The notes below the pieces were generated by a model. The model worked only from the letters and a program-made list of their open reading frames with translations, did no database searches and was not told where the DNA came from. A stretch of DNA of 42,363 nt from assembly GCA_022616615.1 (NCBI GenBank), contig JAKEER010000683.1:1-42363 (forward strand). Direction: 5' to 3'. Source of the DNA: Acidobacteriota bacterium (GTDB lineage Bacteria; Acidobacteriota; Terriglobia; Versatilivoradales; Versatilivoraceae). Within the stretch, counting starts at the first letter, position 1. Every line of letters begins with the position of its first letter. Shown piece after piece: positions 16,205 to 24,891 of this stretch. The position numbers were made by a program, and so were the translations under genes.

Positions 16205-16442
16205 TGAGGCGTTGGATTGTCCCGATTCAATAAGCTGGGTTCATGCCATCAAGCGGCCTGAAGTCTAGCACAGCGCTGCAGCCCCGGCAACCTCCCGGTG
16301 GCTGGAAACCGCCATCCGGCGGGCAACGCCGACCATCCAGCGGCCGGCCTTGGGTTGACCCGCCGAATCTTTCTGTGATAGCTTCGGCTCGCCTGTCCGG
16401 CATCGATCACAGCTTCTGATTTCTTGCGCAGCGGAGGTTTTA
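16205..16442. promoter_or_regulatory. Divergent recN / tolQ spacer with a weak promoter candidate
   Basis: This 238-bp region should hold promoters for both directions. The best match toward tolQ is TTGACC (16355-16360), 18 bases, then TAGCTT (16379-16384), which is poor at -10. GCCGGAT/ATCCGGC-type inverted pieces around 16310-16350 form a small hairpin block. No clear LexA or other operator was recognised. Confidence 0.25.
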
Positions 16443-17177
16443 TTGATTTCAGACAACGTCCATGCACTCGCCTTGCTGGCACAAGGCGCTGAGCTCGACC
16501 TATTCAAGCTCATCCTGGCTTCCAGCCTTCTCTCCAAAACCGTTCTCCTAATCCTGCTGCTCTTCTCCGTATTTTCCTGGGCTATCATTTTTAAGAAGTT
16601 GGTGGTCATTCGGAAATTGCGCCGCGACTCCGAAACCTTCATTCGCATGTTCCGCAAGAGCAAACGCTTCTCTGAAATCAGCACGGCTTGCGAGTCCTTG
16701 CGCAATACGCCGCTGGTGGAGGTTTTTCTGGCGGGCTACGAAGAGCTTGAAACCCAGTTGCTGCCGGATGGAAAGACGCATAGCTCGGGCGTTTCCTCGC
16801 ATTCGCCGACGCTGAAGACGATCAATGTTATTCAGCGCGCCCTCTCTCGCGCTTCGTCCGTGGAGCTGACCAAACTGGAAAGAAACATGAGCTGGCTGGC
16901 CACGACAGCCTCAGTGGCGCCATTCATCGGACTGTTTGGCACGGTCTTGGGAATCATCACCGCGTTTACGGGGTTAGCCGTTGAAGGGACCGCCACGATC
17001 CGCGCGGTCGCTCCGGGAATAGCGGAAGCGCTCATTGCGACCGCCGCAGGCTTGTTTGCTGCCATTCCAGCCGTCATCGCATACAATTACTTCGTGCATC
17101 AAGTAAAGGAGTTTGGTTCGGCGATGGACGATTTTTCTCTGGAGTTTCTCAACTTGATGGAGAGGACATTCTCGTAA
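16443..17177 (+). CDS. tolQ: MotA/TolQ/ExbB proton-channel family protein
   Basis: A 244-aa inner-membrane protein with three predicted membrane segments (about 30-54, 152-174 and 195-215). The conserved core SWLATTASVAPFIGLFGTVLGIITAF and the later GIAEALIATAAGLFAAIPAV place it in the TolQ/ExbB family, which with TolR/ExbD uses the proton motive force to energise outer-membrane processes. The start is TTG at 16443, supported by GGAGG at 16432-16436 five bases upstream. The stop overlaps the next start by one base (TAATG). tolA, tolB and pal do not follow, so ExbB rather than TolQ remains possible. Confidence 0.88.
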   Translation: MISDNVHALALLAQGAELDLFKLILASSLLSKTVLLILLLFSVFSWAIIFKKLVVIRKLRRDSETFIRMFRKSKRFSEISTACESLRNTPLVEVFLAGYEELETQLLPDGKTHSSGVSSHSPTLKTINVIQRALSRASSVELTKLERNMSWLATTASVAPFIGLFGTVLGIITAFTGLAVEGTATIRAVAPGIAEALIATAAGLFAAIPAVIAYNYFVHQVKEFGSAMDDFSLEFLNLMERTFS

Positions 17178-17599
17178 TGGCTTTCACCAACGCTCAGGGC
17201 CGGACTCAAACCTCATTGGCAGAAATCAACATAGTGCCGCTAGTGGATGTGGTTTTGGTTCTGCTCATCATTTTCATGCTGACTGCTCCGATCATTCAAT
17301 CAGGCATCGAGATCAATGTGCCCAAGACTCGAACCGTCAAAGAGCTCACCCAGGAACGGTTGGTCGTTAGCATCAACCGTGCGCAGGAGCTTTTTGTGGA
17401 TAACGCGCGCGTCAATATCAACGAGCTGGAGGAAAGACTGAAGGCGAGAATCAAGAACCCTGAGCAGGCCTTGATCTACCTTCGCGCCGACGAGGAAGTA
17501 CCTTTCGGTTCGATTGCCAAGGTGATGGACCGAGCCAAACAGGCAGGCATCAATAACATCAACGTCGTCACGCAGCCGCTGGTGGAGGGGAAGAAGTAG
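17177..17599 (+). CDS. tolR: ExbD/TolR family biopolymer transport protein
   Basis: A 140-aa partner of the preceding channel protein. A short cytoplasmic tail is followed by one membrane helix (about 20-42, VPLVDVVLVLLIIFMLTAPI) containing the conserved proton-path Asp24. The periplasmic domain ends in the NINVVTQPL region typical of the family. INVPKTRTVKEL follows the helix, as usual. It is coupled to the upstream gene by a one-base overlap. Without tolA or tonB nearby, the system it energises cannot be named from context. Confidence 0.9.
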   Translation: MAFTNAQGRTQTSLAEINIVPLVDVVLVLLIIFMLTAPIIQSGIEINVPKTRTVKELTQERLVVSINRAQELFVDNARVNINELEERLKARIKNPEQALIYLRADEEVPFGSIAKVMDRAKQAGINNINVVTQPLVEGKK

Positions 17600-17829
17600 A
17601 TCGCGCCAAGATAGCGCTGCGGGCCCGCGGCCCTGGCCCAGTTCCCGCTTTCGCGGGAATGACGCTTGGCAGGAAGCGTAGGGGCAGACCTATGTGTCTG
17701 CCCTCGTGGGTGCGATACCGCACGGGGGTGGGCACAGCGGTGAACCCCTACAGTCGTCCCACCGCTTCACTCCAAAGTGAGTCTTCGCCGGCGTCTCAAC
17801 CCTCGCCTTGACAGTCTCCGGCCTTCGCA
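17600..17829. repeat. REP-like hairpins after the tolQ/tolR pair
   Basis: GTTCCCGCTTTCGCGGGAAT (about 17641-17660) is a strong short hairpin. GTAGGGGCAGACCTATGTGTCTGCCC (about 17679 onward) forms another and is closed further on by GAACCCCTACAG (to 17753), so an outer AGGGG/CCCCT stem encloses inner hairpins. This is the most likely transcription end for tolQ/tolR, though no T-run is present. Confidence 0.5.
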
Positions 17830-19131
17830 ATGTCTTTCCACTTCAGCCGAAACCTGTGGCTCTACCTGGGCGGAGGGTGGCTCTGGTCGCTCGGGCTAAT
17901 GAGCTTCTTTCTGGTTTACAACGTTCACTTGCTCGACCTGGGGTTTCAAGAAGCCTTCATCGGTCAAGTAGGTGCCAGCATGGCACTCGGCAGTTTGGCG
18001 GCCACGGTTCCGGCGGGTTTCCTCCTAAATCTCTTCGGTCTCAATCGCACAATTCAGGCTGCAGTTCTGCTCACGGCGCTCTCGCTGCTTGCCCGTGCGC
18101 TCGTTCAAAGCCCCAGCCTGCTGATTCTTTTTGCCTTTCTGAGTGGCGGTTTTATCGGGACGTGGATCGTAGCAGCGCCTCCTTTTCTTGCGCAGCACAC
18201 AGTGTCAGAGCATCGCAGCCGGGCGTTCAGCTTGAACTACGGCGGCTCCATTGGCATGGGCATCGTTGCGGGAGTGCTCGTTGGGAAACTACCTGTACCA
18301 GGCGTTTTCGGACCAGCTTGGCATCAGGCTTCTTCCGCTCGGCAATTTCTTTTGGCATGCTCGGCAGGTTGGGTTGTGGCTGCCTTTGCCATGCTGCTGC
18401 TCCTGAAGAACACTCAAGGTAGCGTTAGCTGCAGGGAGCGGCCTCCGGCCGCGCAGGGGCGGGCGGGACGCCCGCGCTCCCAGGTTTCGATCTTGCAACC
18501 TGTTTCCGAGGTGCTTGAAAACTCAGGGACGCGGAATGTTCCTCGTCCGTTTCTGGTTCGACTGGTCATCGCCGTGGCTGCTTGGGGCTTTTTCGCCGGC
18601 GGTTTCTCTCCATTTTTCAACGTGTTTTTCACCAAACAGTTCAGCCAATCATTAGCAGGCGTGGGTATGATCTTTTCGCTTTCGCAGTTTTGTCAGATGG
18701 CGGCAGCGCTGTTGATGCCCTGGGTTGTGGTCAGGCTGGGAAAGGCGCCGGCGATTCTTGCGATGCAGCTTGCCGCGGCGGTTGCGTTGCCCTTGATGGC
18801 TTTCGCGGGCGAGGTTGAAGCTGCCGGTTTGATCTACCTTGCTTACCTGAGCTTTCAGGCCATGTGCGAGCCGGCGCTGGAGCAGTTCATCATGGAATCT
18901 GCTCCTGTCTACGCGCGCAATCTTGTGTCGGCGTTGCGATATGCCGCCCATTTTGCCGTGAATGCCATCGCCTCCGTCGTCGCCGGCAGCCTGATTCAGC
19001 GTTATGGGTATGCTCCCTTTTTGGTGTTCCTCGGGCTCTGGGGCGCTGTTGCTGCCGCTTCATTCTATTTTTTCTTCCGTTCAGCCGCCGGTTTGGTACG
19101 CTTCCCCAGTTCTGTTTCTAAAACAGTCTAA
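17830..19131 (+). CDS. MFS transporter with a repeat inserted in its central loop
   Basis: A 433-aa major-facilitator protein with about 12 membrane segments in two six-helix halves. It opens MSFHFSRNLWLYLGGGWLWS, and the second half begins near LVIAVAAWGFFAGGF. Substrate cannot be inferred. Between the halves, codons about 202-219 (SCRERPPAAQGRAGRPRSQ) are a translated copy of the GC-rich palindromic repeat seen between pncB and pncA (see 18434-18484). The insertion keeps the frame and lies in the cytoplasmic loop that tolerates length change, so the protein may still work. The ATG start follows a repeat-rich spacer with no clear ribosome binding site. Confidence 0.88.
   Translation: MSFHFSRNLWLYLGGGWLWSLGLMSFFLVYNVHLLDLGFQEAFIGQVGASMALGSLAATVPAGFLLNLFGLNRTIQAAVLLTALSLLARALVQSPSLLILFAFLSGGFIGTWIVAAPPFLAQHTVSEHRSRAFSLNYGGSIGMGIVAGVLVGKLPVPGVFGPAWHQASSARQFLLACSAGWVVAAFAMLLLLKNTQGSVSCRERPPAAQGRAGRPRSQVSILQPVSEVLENSGTRNVPRPFLVRLVIAVAAWGFFAGGFSPFFNVFFTKQFSQSLAGVGMIFSLSQFCQMAAALLMPWVVVRLGKAPAILAMQLAAAVALPLMAFAGEVEAAGLIYLAYLSFQAMCEPALEQFIMESAPVYARNLVSALRYAAHFAVNAIASVVAGSLIQRYGYAPFLVFLGLWGAVAAASFYFFFRSAAGLVRFPSSVSKTV
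18434..18484. repeat. Element D fragment inside the MFS coding sequence
   Basis: The stretch GCGGCCTCCGGCCGCGCAGG followed by GGCGGGACGCCCGCGCTCCC matches, with small differences, the right half of the intergenic element at 1085-1144. It is translated in frame as an Arg/Pro/Ala-rich segment between the two transporter halves. Confidence 0.75.
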
Positions 19132-19143
19132 AATAGCCTTGCC

Positions 19144-19833
19144 ATGATTCAGCGTGACGAACCTTGGATACGTTCAAAGGGTCTTGCCGCTAACTTCGAG
19201 CTCTCAGCAGACAGCGGAACCGGCGACCGGGTGTCTCCCGCAGCACGCCTCCAGTATCGGCTGTTCAAACGGGCGCTGGACCTCGTGCTGTCTTGCGTCA
19301 CCATCGTCCTTACCGCTCCGCTCTTTCTGTTGATTGCCGTGGCGCTTCGATGCAGCTCGGCCCGTCCGGTGCTCTTCAGACAACAACGCGTGGGACTCCA
19401 TGGGCGCGTCTTCTGGATCTGCAAATTCCGGACCATGGAGGTTTCGCCTCGGCAGGTGAGTGACATCCACTGGACCGGAAGACGCGATAGCCGCGTGACC
19501 CCGGTAGGACGGGTTCTTCGCTATAGCAGTTTGGATGAATTGCCCCAGTTGGTGAACGTCCTAAAGGGGGAGATGAGTTTAGTCGGCCCGCGACCGGAAA
19601 GGCCTCATTTTGTCGAGAGGTTTGAACGAGAGATGCCAGCCTATTCGTTGCGTCATACCATCCAGTGTGGCCTGACGGGCTGGGCGCAGGTCAACGGATG
19701 GCGCGGTGACACGTCGATTCAGAAACGGCTCGAGTACGATCTTTACTATCTGCAGAATTGGAGCCTCGCCTTTGATCTCAAGATTCTCCTGCTGACCCTA
19801 TCTCGCGGTTTCTTCAATCGCAACGCCTGCTAG
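19144..19833 (+). CDS. Bacterial sugar transferase (polyprenyl-phosphate glycosyl-1-phosphate transferase)
   Basis: A 229-aa enzyme of the WcaJ/PglC class that loads the first sugar phosphate onto undecaprenyl phosphate at the inner membrane to start an exopolysaccharide or O-antigen unit. A membrane helix (about 41-68) follows an unusual 35-residue N-terminal tail. The catalytic region shows FRQQRVGLHGRVFWICKFRTM, YSSLDELPQLVNVLKGEMSL and VGPRPERPHFVERF. GLTGWAQVNGWRGDT and DLYYLQNWS complete the family pattern. It is the short, single-helix form. An O-antigen-ligase-like gene faces it across a 538-bp repeat block, suggesting a small polysaccharide locus. Confidence 0.92.
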   Translation: MIQRDEPWIRSKGLAANFELSADSGTGDRVSPAARLQYRLFKRALDLVLSCVTIVLTAPLFLLIAVALRCSSARPVLFRQQRVGLHGRVFWICKFRTMEVSPRQVSDIHWTGRRDSRVTPVGRVLRYSSLDELPQLVNVLKGEMSLVGPRPERPHFVERFEREMPAYSLRHTIQCGLTGWAQVNGWRGDTSIQKRLEYDLYYLQNWSLAFDLKILLLTLSRGFFNRNAC

Positions 19834-20371
19834 CGCCGATCGCAGCCTGTCTTGTATTGTTAAGTCCTTCTGGGTGGCGCATACATCGTGCTTTTTGCGA
19901 TGTATGCGCTGCCCACATGGCAAACTGCGCCATGTAGGCGCCACCCGAGGAATCGTCGAATGATTTGGCTCCTCCCGGCAAGAAGCGTGCGCTGGAGCGC
20001 CCGCTCCACCCAGGTGGAACGCGCGCTCTGCGCGCGTTTTCGGCTGTGGATTCAGAACCGGGATGGATCAGGATTGTCCCGATTCAATTTTTTCACAGCT
20101 CCAGGGGACAGCGGTTTCGCAGACACCGCGCGGGGGTTGTCGTGCCTGCGCCCGACGAATCTGGCCAAGACAACCCAAAGGCCTGCAGCTTTTGCCCCCG
20201 AAGCTGTGAAAAAATCGCCTTCGTAGGGGCCGGTCGCGGTGCCGGCCCTCGTCGCGACGAGACGAAAGCCTTGAAAGAGTTCGCCTTCGGACCGACTGGA
20301 AACGCCCGGGGCGGGTGTTCGCTACAGATATCCGGAGATTTTTTTACAACTCAACTTTGTCAAAAGGGGAC
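19834..20371. other. Repeat block between convergent polysaccharide genes
   Basis: There is no convincing gene in these 538 bases. In order they hold the cruciform-like unit at 19872-19946, an inward end of element A (AATTTTTTCACAGCT, 20086-20100), hairpin unit E copy 2 (20106-20176), and the opposite end of another element A copy (AGCTGTGAAAAAAT, 20202-20215). Open frames over the block (for example 19965-20516) are arginine- and alanine-rich and simply read the repeats. Confidence 0.6.
19872..19946. repeat. Cruciform-like repeat with two inner hairpins
   Basis: An outer stem GGGTGGCGC (19872-19880) pairs with GCGCCACCC (19938-19946). Inside, GCGCATACATCG (19877-19888) pairs perfectly with 19898-19909 over a T-rich loop, and ACATGGC pairs with GCCATGT around 19915-19935. 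The arms overlap, so outer and inner stems compete or form a three-way junction. Confidence 0.65.
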
Positions 20372-21838
20372 TCACTCACCGGTCTGCTCCTTCGAGCTGA
20401 CTTCTGAGTTTGCCTCGGGCGTGTCGCTCTGTTCTGCTGTCTCAGCGGCCGGGCGACTGCAGACTAGCGCCAGACTCGCGAGGGTGCAGAAAATCAGGGC
20501 ATTGGCGGGAATGTGAAGGTTGAAATCAACGAGGCTGTGGATGAGAATGGCCAGCACCCCAGCGAAGGCGCTTAAGGCCAGAAGATGCCTTTCGGCATTG
20601 CCGTTGCTCCGCTGCCACTGGCGGAATTGCCCCACGGTCAGGCTCATTCCCCAGACCGCAAGACCAAAACCGATGATGCCGCATTCGATCAATAATTGCA
20701 GGTAGTCGTTGTGGGCGAAATTCCAGAGTGCCTGGCGGGGGACGCCGTCAACGTTAAGAAAGTCGAGCTGCGTGCGATAGTTCGGGAAGACATACTTGAA
20801 CGTGCCCATTCCCGTTCCAAACCATAGGAAGTCTGGAACGATTTTCAGCCCGTCCTGCCACAGCCCGATTCTTTCCGGAGCATCACGCAGCGCGAAGGAA
20901 AACCGGCTCGAAATCTCGCGTCCCAGAACCAAACTGATCAGTCCAACGAGCACGGTGACGGAAACCGCCAGCCGTTTGCGCCGGCCCGGGTGTTGAACGT
21001 GTTTGCGCCAGATCATCCAGAGTAGCCAAGTCAGGGCGCCGGCGCAGGAAAGCAACCCGCCGCGCGAATGCGACAGAACCAAGGCCAGCAGCATTGCCGT
21101 GAGCACTCCGACGAGCAGAGCGACCCTCCAACGGAGGCTCCGATTCCTGCCCGAGGCCTCCAGCTTCAGTGTCTGGAGCCAAAGAAATCCAGTGGTCAGC
21201 GGCACGAGCATTGCCATGAGTCCGGCAAAGTGATTGTGGTTAATATAGGTTCCAGTGACATCTTCGCGGTAATGCACCTTGGTAAACCAAAAGATGCCCT
21301 GGCGTCCACTCCAGAACTCGATGAGCCCGTAAACGGCTTCGAACCCTCCGACGGCCATCAGCGCTACAACAGCCCACTGAATCTCTTCGCGACTCGACAG
21401 GCTGTTTACTAAGATCAGACAGAGCGTGAAACACATGAGCAGATCGAGCGTTCCTTGCAGGGTTCCGGCTGGATGAAGCGTCAATTGGGTCCAATAAGAC
21501 GAAGTTGCCTTCACAGCAAAATCAGGGGACGCTGGCAGGAGAATACTGTGTCGAAGCGGTTCTGGAGAGAGAATGGCCCGCCATGAGAAGGGCATGGGCA
21601 GCTGTTGAAGCACGAGGAGGAGGAAGAAGAGAACGGCGGGAGTCCCGAAAGGCGGCCAATGAAACTTGAATTCCCGCAGGCTGGCAGCTCTGGCGAGCCA
21701 GGCAAGCAACATTGTGCCGATGACCCAACGGACCAGGCTTACTACCCAACCGTCAACGCCGCCGTACGCCAGGGGAGAAAAAACTATGAGAAACAGAGTT
21801 GCCGAAAGAACGATTCGGTTGCACGTGTCAGGCAACAA
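20372..21838 (-). CDS. O-antigen ligase / polymerase-like membrane protein
   Basis: A 488-aa polytopic protein of the Wzy_C (O-antigen ligase) superfamily with about 11-12 membrane segments. The conserved features are a large periplasmic loop near the C-terminal half (residues about 330-390: IGLWQDGLKIVPDFLWFGTG, followed by ALWNFAHNDYLQLLIECGII) and the motif LSHSRGGLLSC earlier. The HNDYLQ histidine is the family's key loop residue. It could be a lipopolysaccharide ligase, a Wzy polymerase or a related glycan ligase; sequence alone does not decide. The C-terminal tail is hydrophilic and Ser/Glu-rich. It lies 21 bp downstream of a secreted protein gene on the same strand. Confidence 0.87.
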   Translation of the reverse strand: MLPDTCNRIVLSATLFLIVFSPLAYGGVDGWVVSLVRWVIGTMLLAWLARAASLREFKFHWPPFGTPAVLFFLLLVLQQLPMPFSWRAILSPEPLRHSILLPASPDFAVKATSSYWTQLTLHPAGTLQGTLDLLMCFTLCLILVNSLSSREEIQWAVVALMAVGGFEAVYGLIEFWSGRQGIFWFTKVHYREDVTGTYINHNHFAGLMAMLVPLTTGFLWLQTLKLEASGRNRSLRWRVALLVGVLTAMLLALVLSHSRGGLLSCAGALTWLLWMIWRKHVQHPGRRKRLAVSVTVLVGLISLVLGREISSRFSFALRDAPERIGLWQDGLKIVPDFLWFGTGMGTFKYVFPNYRTQLDFLNVDGVPRQALWNFAHNDYLQLLIECGIIGFGLAVWGMSLTVGQFRQWQRSNGNAERHLLALSAFAGVLAILIHSLVDFNLHIPANALIFCTLASLALVCSRPAAETAEQSDTPEANSEVSSKEQTGE

Positions 21839-21859
21839 AGAGGACCGCTCCTGAAGGGT

Positions 21860-22780
21860 CTAGAGTGTTTCGGCCACTGGCGCGGGGAGCCCCGGGCCAG
21901 CCTTGGGCAGCCGCTGCGCCAAGAAGACCGCAGCCGGCCCAAGCAGCCCTAACGCGATAAACAACAAATTGTTTCGAATGTCAGAGGTTCCGGCTTCGAT
22001 TTGCGACGTCACAATCGAGGCCGCTCCGATGCCGATCTGGAAGCTCGGGTCGCCCGTCCCGTTTTCAATCTTGCTGGCCCATGCGACAACCGGCTGGTTG
22101 GAAGTAATCCTCAAATAGCCGTTCTGTCCGGTCACGCCACCGCCGGAGTTCAGCAGATCGCGAACGACTCCGTTTCGCTGTGTCATTCCGTTACCGGCCA
22201 CAAAGAAAGAAATGGGGACTCCCATTTGAGTTCCCGAGTTGTCATGTAAGGTTACTGTAATGTTAGCACCGGAGCTGCCTACAGTATTAATGCCGATATT
22301 GGTGCGGAATGTTCCTGGGTTGCCGCCATCCCCGGTATCGATCACTTCTGAAATGAACCCGGTCTGCCAAGCTGTCGCCGTGTTGATTCCTGGAAAGAAG
22401 CCACCCGGACCCTGAGCGCTGACCACTTCTGAAACCGCGCTGAGAATTCTCCCATTGGTCGATTCAACTGTGATGGGTCCAAACTCCGGGATGCCAGCCC
22501 CCATTTCTCCGAGGATGTTGACGCTTCGGAAACGGCCTCCGACAGAGAGCGTCCGAGAGAGTTGTCCAATCACCGACCCATCTTCTCGCCGTGCTGTCAC
22601 GGTGACGGTGTTAGGTTGGGTATCCAGGTTCGTCACCGCCAGGAACGAAGTGAAACTCCCAGTTCGAGCTGAAGATGGAATCAGGAGCCTGGTGCCCACG
22701 TCCTGGCGCACCTGCTGCGCGAACATTCCAACCGACGCCGAAAGATAGATGCCAACGAAAACAAGGGTTTTGATCTTCAT
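21860..22780 (-). CDS. Secreted protein with beta-rich domain and C-terminal membrane anchor
   Basis: A 306-aa protein I cannot assign to a named family. A signal peptide (MKIKTLVFVGIYLSASVGMF, cleavage likely after AQQ) precedes beta-rich, Thr/Gly/Asn-rich sequence with two similar-looking halves (FLAVTNLDTQPNTVTVTARR near 47-66, and TNIGINTVGSSGANITVTLH near 160-179). A hydrophobic helix (about 270-287) with positive residues after it (AQRLPKAG) ends the protein, so it may be a cell-surface protein retained at a membrane. AGGAAAGGA lies a few bases before the ATG. It precedes the O-antigen-ligase-like gene by 21 bp, probably in the same transcript. Confidence 0.7.
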   Translation of the reverse strand: MKIKTLVFVGIYLSASVGMFAQQVRQDVGTRLLIPSSARTGSFTSFLAVTNLDTQPNTVTVTARREDGSVIGQLSRTLSVGGRFRSVNILGEMGAGIPEFGPITVESTNGRILSAVSEVVSAQGPGGFFPGINTATAWQTGFISEVIDTGDGGNPGTFRTNIGINTVGSSGANITVTLHDNSGTQMGVPISFFVAGNGMTQRNGVVRDLLNSGGGVTGQNGYLRITSNQPVVAWASKIENGTGDPSFQIGIGAASIVTSQIEAGTSDIRNNLLFIALGLLGPAAVFLAQRLPKAGPGLPAPVAETL

Positions 22781-23073
22781 GGTTCATCCTTTCCTAAGGG
22801 ATCTCGATGAATGTGGGAGCGTTCCCGAACAGCGGCGGGTAACCATGATCGCGATCGCGCGTCGTTTCGCCGAACGGGGCCCGCATTCTTGACTGGCTTC
22901 GAAAAATCATTATTTCCTAAAACCACATGTGTGGATTCTGACTCAAGGAAATATTAGGCCCAGGTGACACCAAGCTCAACACAAAAAAGCTCAGCAGTCG
23001 ATTTCCTCCTTCAAACAGTCCAGAGCCTTCGCAGAAGACATGCGGGTTGCAAAGGCGGATAGAAGCTAACCAG

Positions 23074-24891
23074 TTATCGTTGCTGGGTCTTCATCTCTGC
23101 GGGCGCGGGTGATGTGGAACTCAGAAAGCGAGGTGGCCGGACTTGATCGGCCAACTCCCAAGCGCTCAGGTACAGTAGGCGAAGGATTTTTTCCATCTTC
23201 TCATAGTTGATTTTGTCGGCCGTGTCGCTCGGCCGGTGATAATCGGGATGAAACCCGGTGAACAGGAACACCGATGGTACTCCCGCTCTGAGAAAACACC
23301 AGTGGTCGCTTCGCTTCAGCAAGTTCTCCTGTCCCGAGTCGTAGCGGTAGCGCAGTGTCAAGCCGATGCGGCGGTTGCAGACTTCAAACCAGTGCTTCAG
23401 ATCGGGGCTAAAGGCAGAGCCGGCAATGGAGACGGTGTTGGTGTTGTTTTCGTCCTTTTCTTCCTCAACACCGTTACCTGGATCTGCCGGACGCTGCTCG
23501 TTACGGCCAATCATATCCAGCTGGATCATGGCGACAGTCTTGTGGAGCGGAAACGCAGGATTCCGTGCGTAGTGCTTCGAACCCAGCAAGCCGAGTTCCT
23601 CCGCGCCCCAGGCTGCCAGCACGATGCTTCGCCGGGGGCGAAGCGGTCCAACCTGAAATGCCTCCGCTAGTTCCAGCAGGCCCGTAGTCCCTGAGGCGTC
23701 ATCGTCAGCGCCAAAGTAAACCTCCTGAGTCTCGCCTGTGCCCAGGTGATCGTGATGCGCGCCGATCACGATGCACTGGTCACGAAGGCGCACGTCCGCG
23801 CCCGGAATGATTCCGATGACATTACGGCCCTGGAGCTTTTTTCGCTCGTAGCTGGCTCGGATGGAGGCCGTTCTTTCGAGGGGAAATGAAACCGGCTTCA
23901 TTCCGGCGTCAATCTTGTCTTGAATCGCTTGCAGCGTTTGCTCCTGGCGCTGCTTGCCGCGAACAAGCTTCTCGCCGGTTGCGTAGGAGACGAACAATGC
24001 AGGAATGTGGAGTCGCGCGACCTCGCTGGCCAGCGAACTCTTGGCATTCTTGAAGTTCAATGAGCTCAATGCGGGGAGGTTCTCGTTCGAAGGAAGGATG
24101 ATGATGATCCCGGCGGCTCCCGCCTTTTGTGCAGCCAAGGCTTTTTCCAGAGGTTCATCGTAGTCTTTCTGGGAATAGAAGTCCCAAGTGGACTGCTTCG
24201 GCCCGCTGCCGCCTGGAAGCTTGCTCAGAACGATCGCTATCTTGCCGTTCACATCGAGCCCGGCGAAATCGTCATACTTCAACTCCGGTGCTGTGACGCC
24301 GTAACCGGCAAAAACCATCTGGGCTCGCACTTCTCCTGAATCGGGGCCCCAGGTCGCTGGCAGAAAATCTTCCCCCATCTTGAGAGAAAGGCTTGCGCCT
24401 TCCTCTATTTCAATGGCGGCGCGGCTCTCTTCGCGCGGCACGGCTTGAATCAATTCGAAGCTTTGAACGTGAGAATCGCCGTTACCGGCCGGTGGCTGCA
24501 GGCCGTTCCGTTGAAACACGCTGGCAATATAGGCTGCCGTCAGCTCGGCTTCGGGAGTGCCGGTAGCGCGGCCATTGAAATGCTTGGAGGCCAGAAACTG
24601 GAGCGTCGACTGGATCCGGCGGCTCTGGACGGCATGGAACCCACTGGAGATTTCCTCGAACGTGACGGCATAAACGGCTACCACCAGGAACAGCGTGGCC
24701 AAACTAACGACAGACGTCAGCCGCACAGACGCTGGAACACGGAAGTGAATCTGGCGCACATCTGACAGAGCACGAATCCCACTAAAGTCACCCAGCGATT
24801 CAGCTTGGCCAACTTTATGCCTTCGTATGTCCTGCAACCGCGAAAGCTGGCTATGCTTTACCCAAACTGACAATCTGTTCGTCATAGGCAT
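23074..24891 (-). CDS. M28-family metallopeptidase with PA domain
   Basis: A 605-aa membrane-anchored or secreted aminopeptidase-like enzyme. A hydrophobic segment (about 56-77) is followed by a PA domain (about 180-320, AQMVFAGYGVTAPELKYDDF and GAAGIIIILPSNENLP) and the M28 catalytic domain. The two-zinc site is visible: His379 and Asp381 (GAHHDHLG), the GADDDASG aspartates at 395-398, Glu431/432 (WGAEELGLLG), Asp459 (QLDMIGRN) and a C-terminal HPDYHRPSDT histidine. The start is uncertain: the ATG used overlaps the upstream nucleotidyltransferase gene by 41 bases and adds about 50 residues before the membrane helix, with no ribosome binding site. Confidence 0.9.
   Translation of the reverse strand: MPMTNRLSVWVKHSQLSRLQDIRRHKVGQAESLGDFSGIRALSDVRQIHFRVPASVRLTSVVSLATLFLVVAVYAVTFEEISSGFHAVQSRRIQSTLQFLASKHFNGRATGTPEAELTAAYIASVFQRNGLQPPAGNGDSHVQSFELIQAVPREESRAAIEIEEGASLSLKMGEDFLPATWGPDSGEVRAQMVFAGYGVTAPELKYDDFAGLDVNGKIAIVLSKLPGGSGPKQSTWDFYSQKDYDEPLEKALAAQKAGAAGIIIILPSNENLPALSSLNFKNAKSSLASEVARLHIPALFVSYATGEKLVRGKQRQEQTLQAIQDKIDAGMKPVSFPLERTASIRASYERKKLQGRNVIGIIPGADVRLRDQCIVIGAHHDHLGTGETQEVYFGADDDASGTTGLLELAEAFQVGPLRPRRSIVLAAWGAEELGLLGSKHYARNPAFPLHKTVAMIQLDMIGRNEQRPADPGNGVEEEKDENNTNTVSIAGSAFSPDLKHWFEVCNRRIGLTLRYRYDSGQENLLKRSDHWCFLRAGVPSVFLFTGFHPDYHRPSDTADKINYEKMEKILRLLYLSAWELADQVRPPRFLSSTSPAPAEMKTQQR

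Noticed and set aside
19965-20516. 183-codon plus-strand frame after the sugar transferase gene
   Set aside because: It is made of repeat units and overlaps the O-antigen-ligase-like gene antisense.
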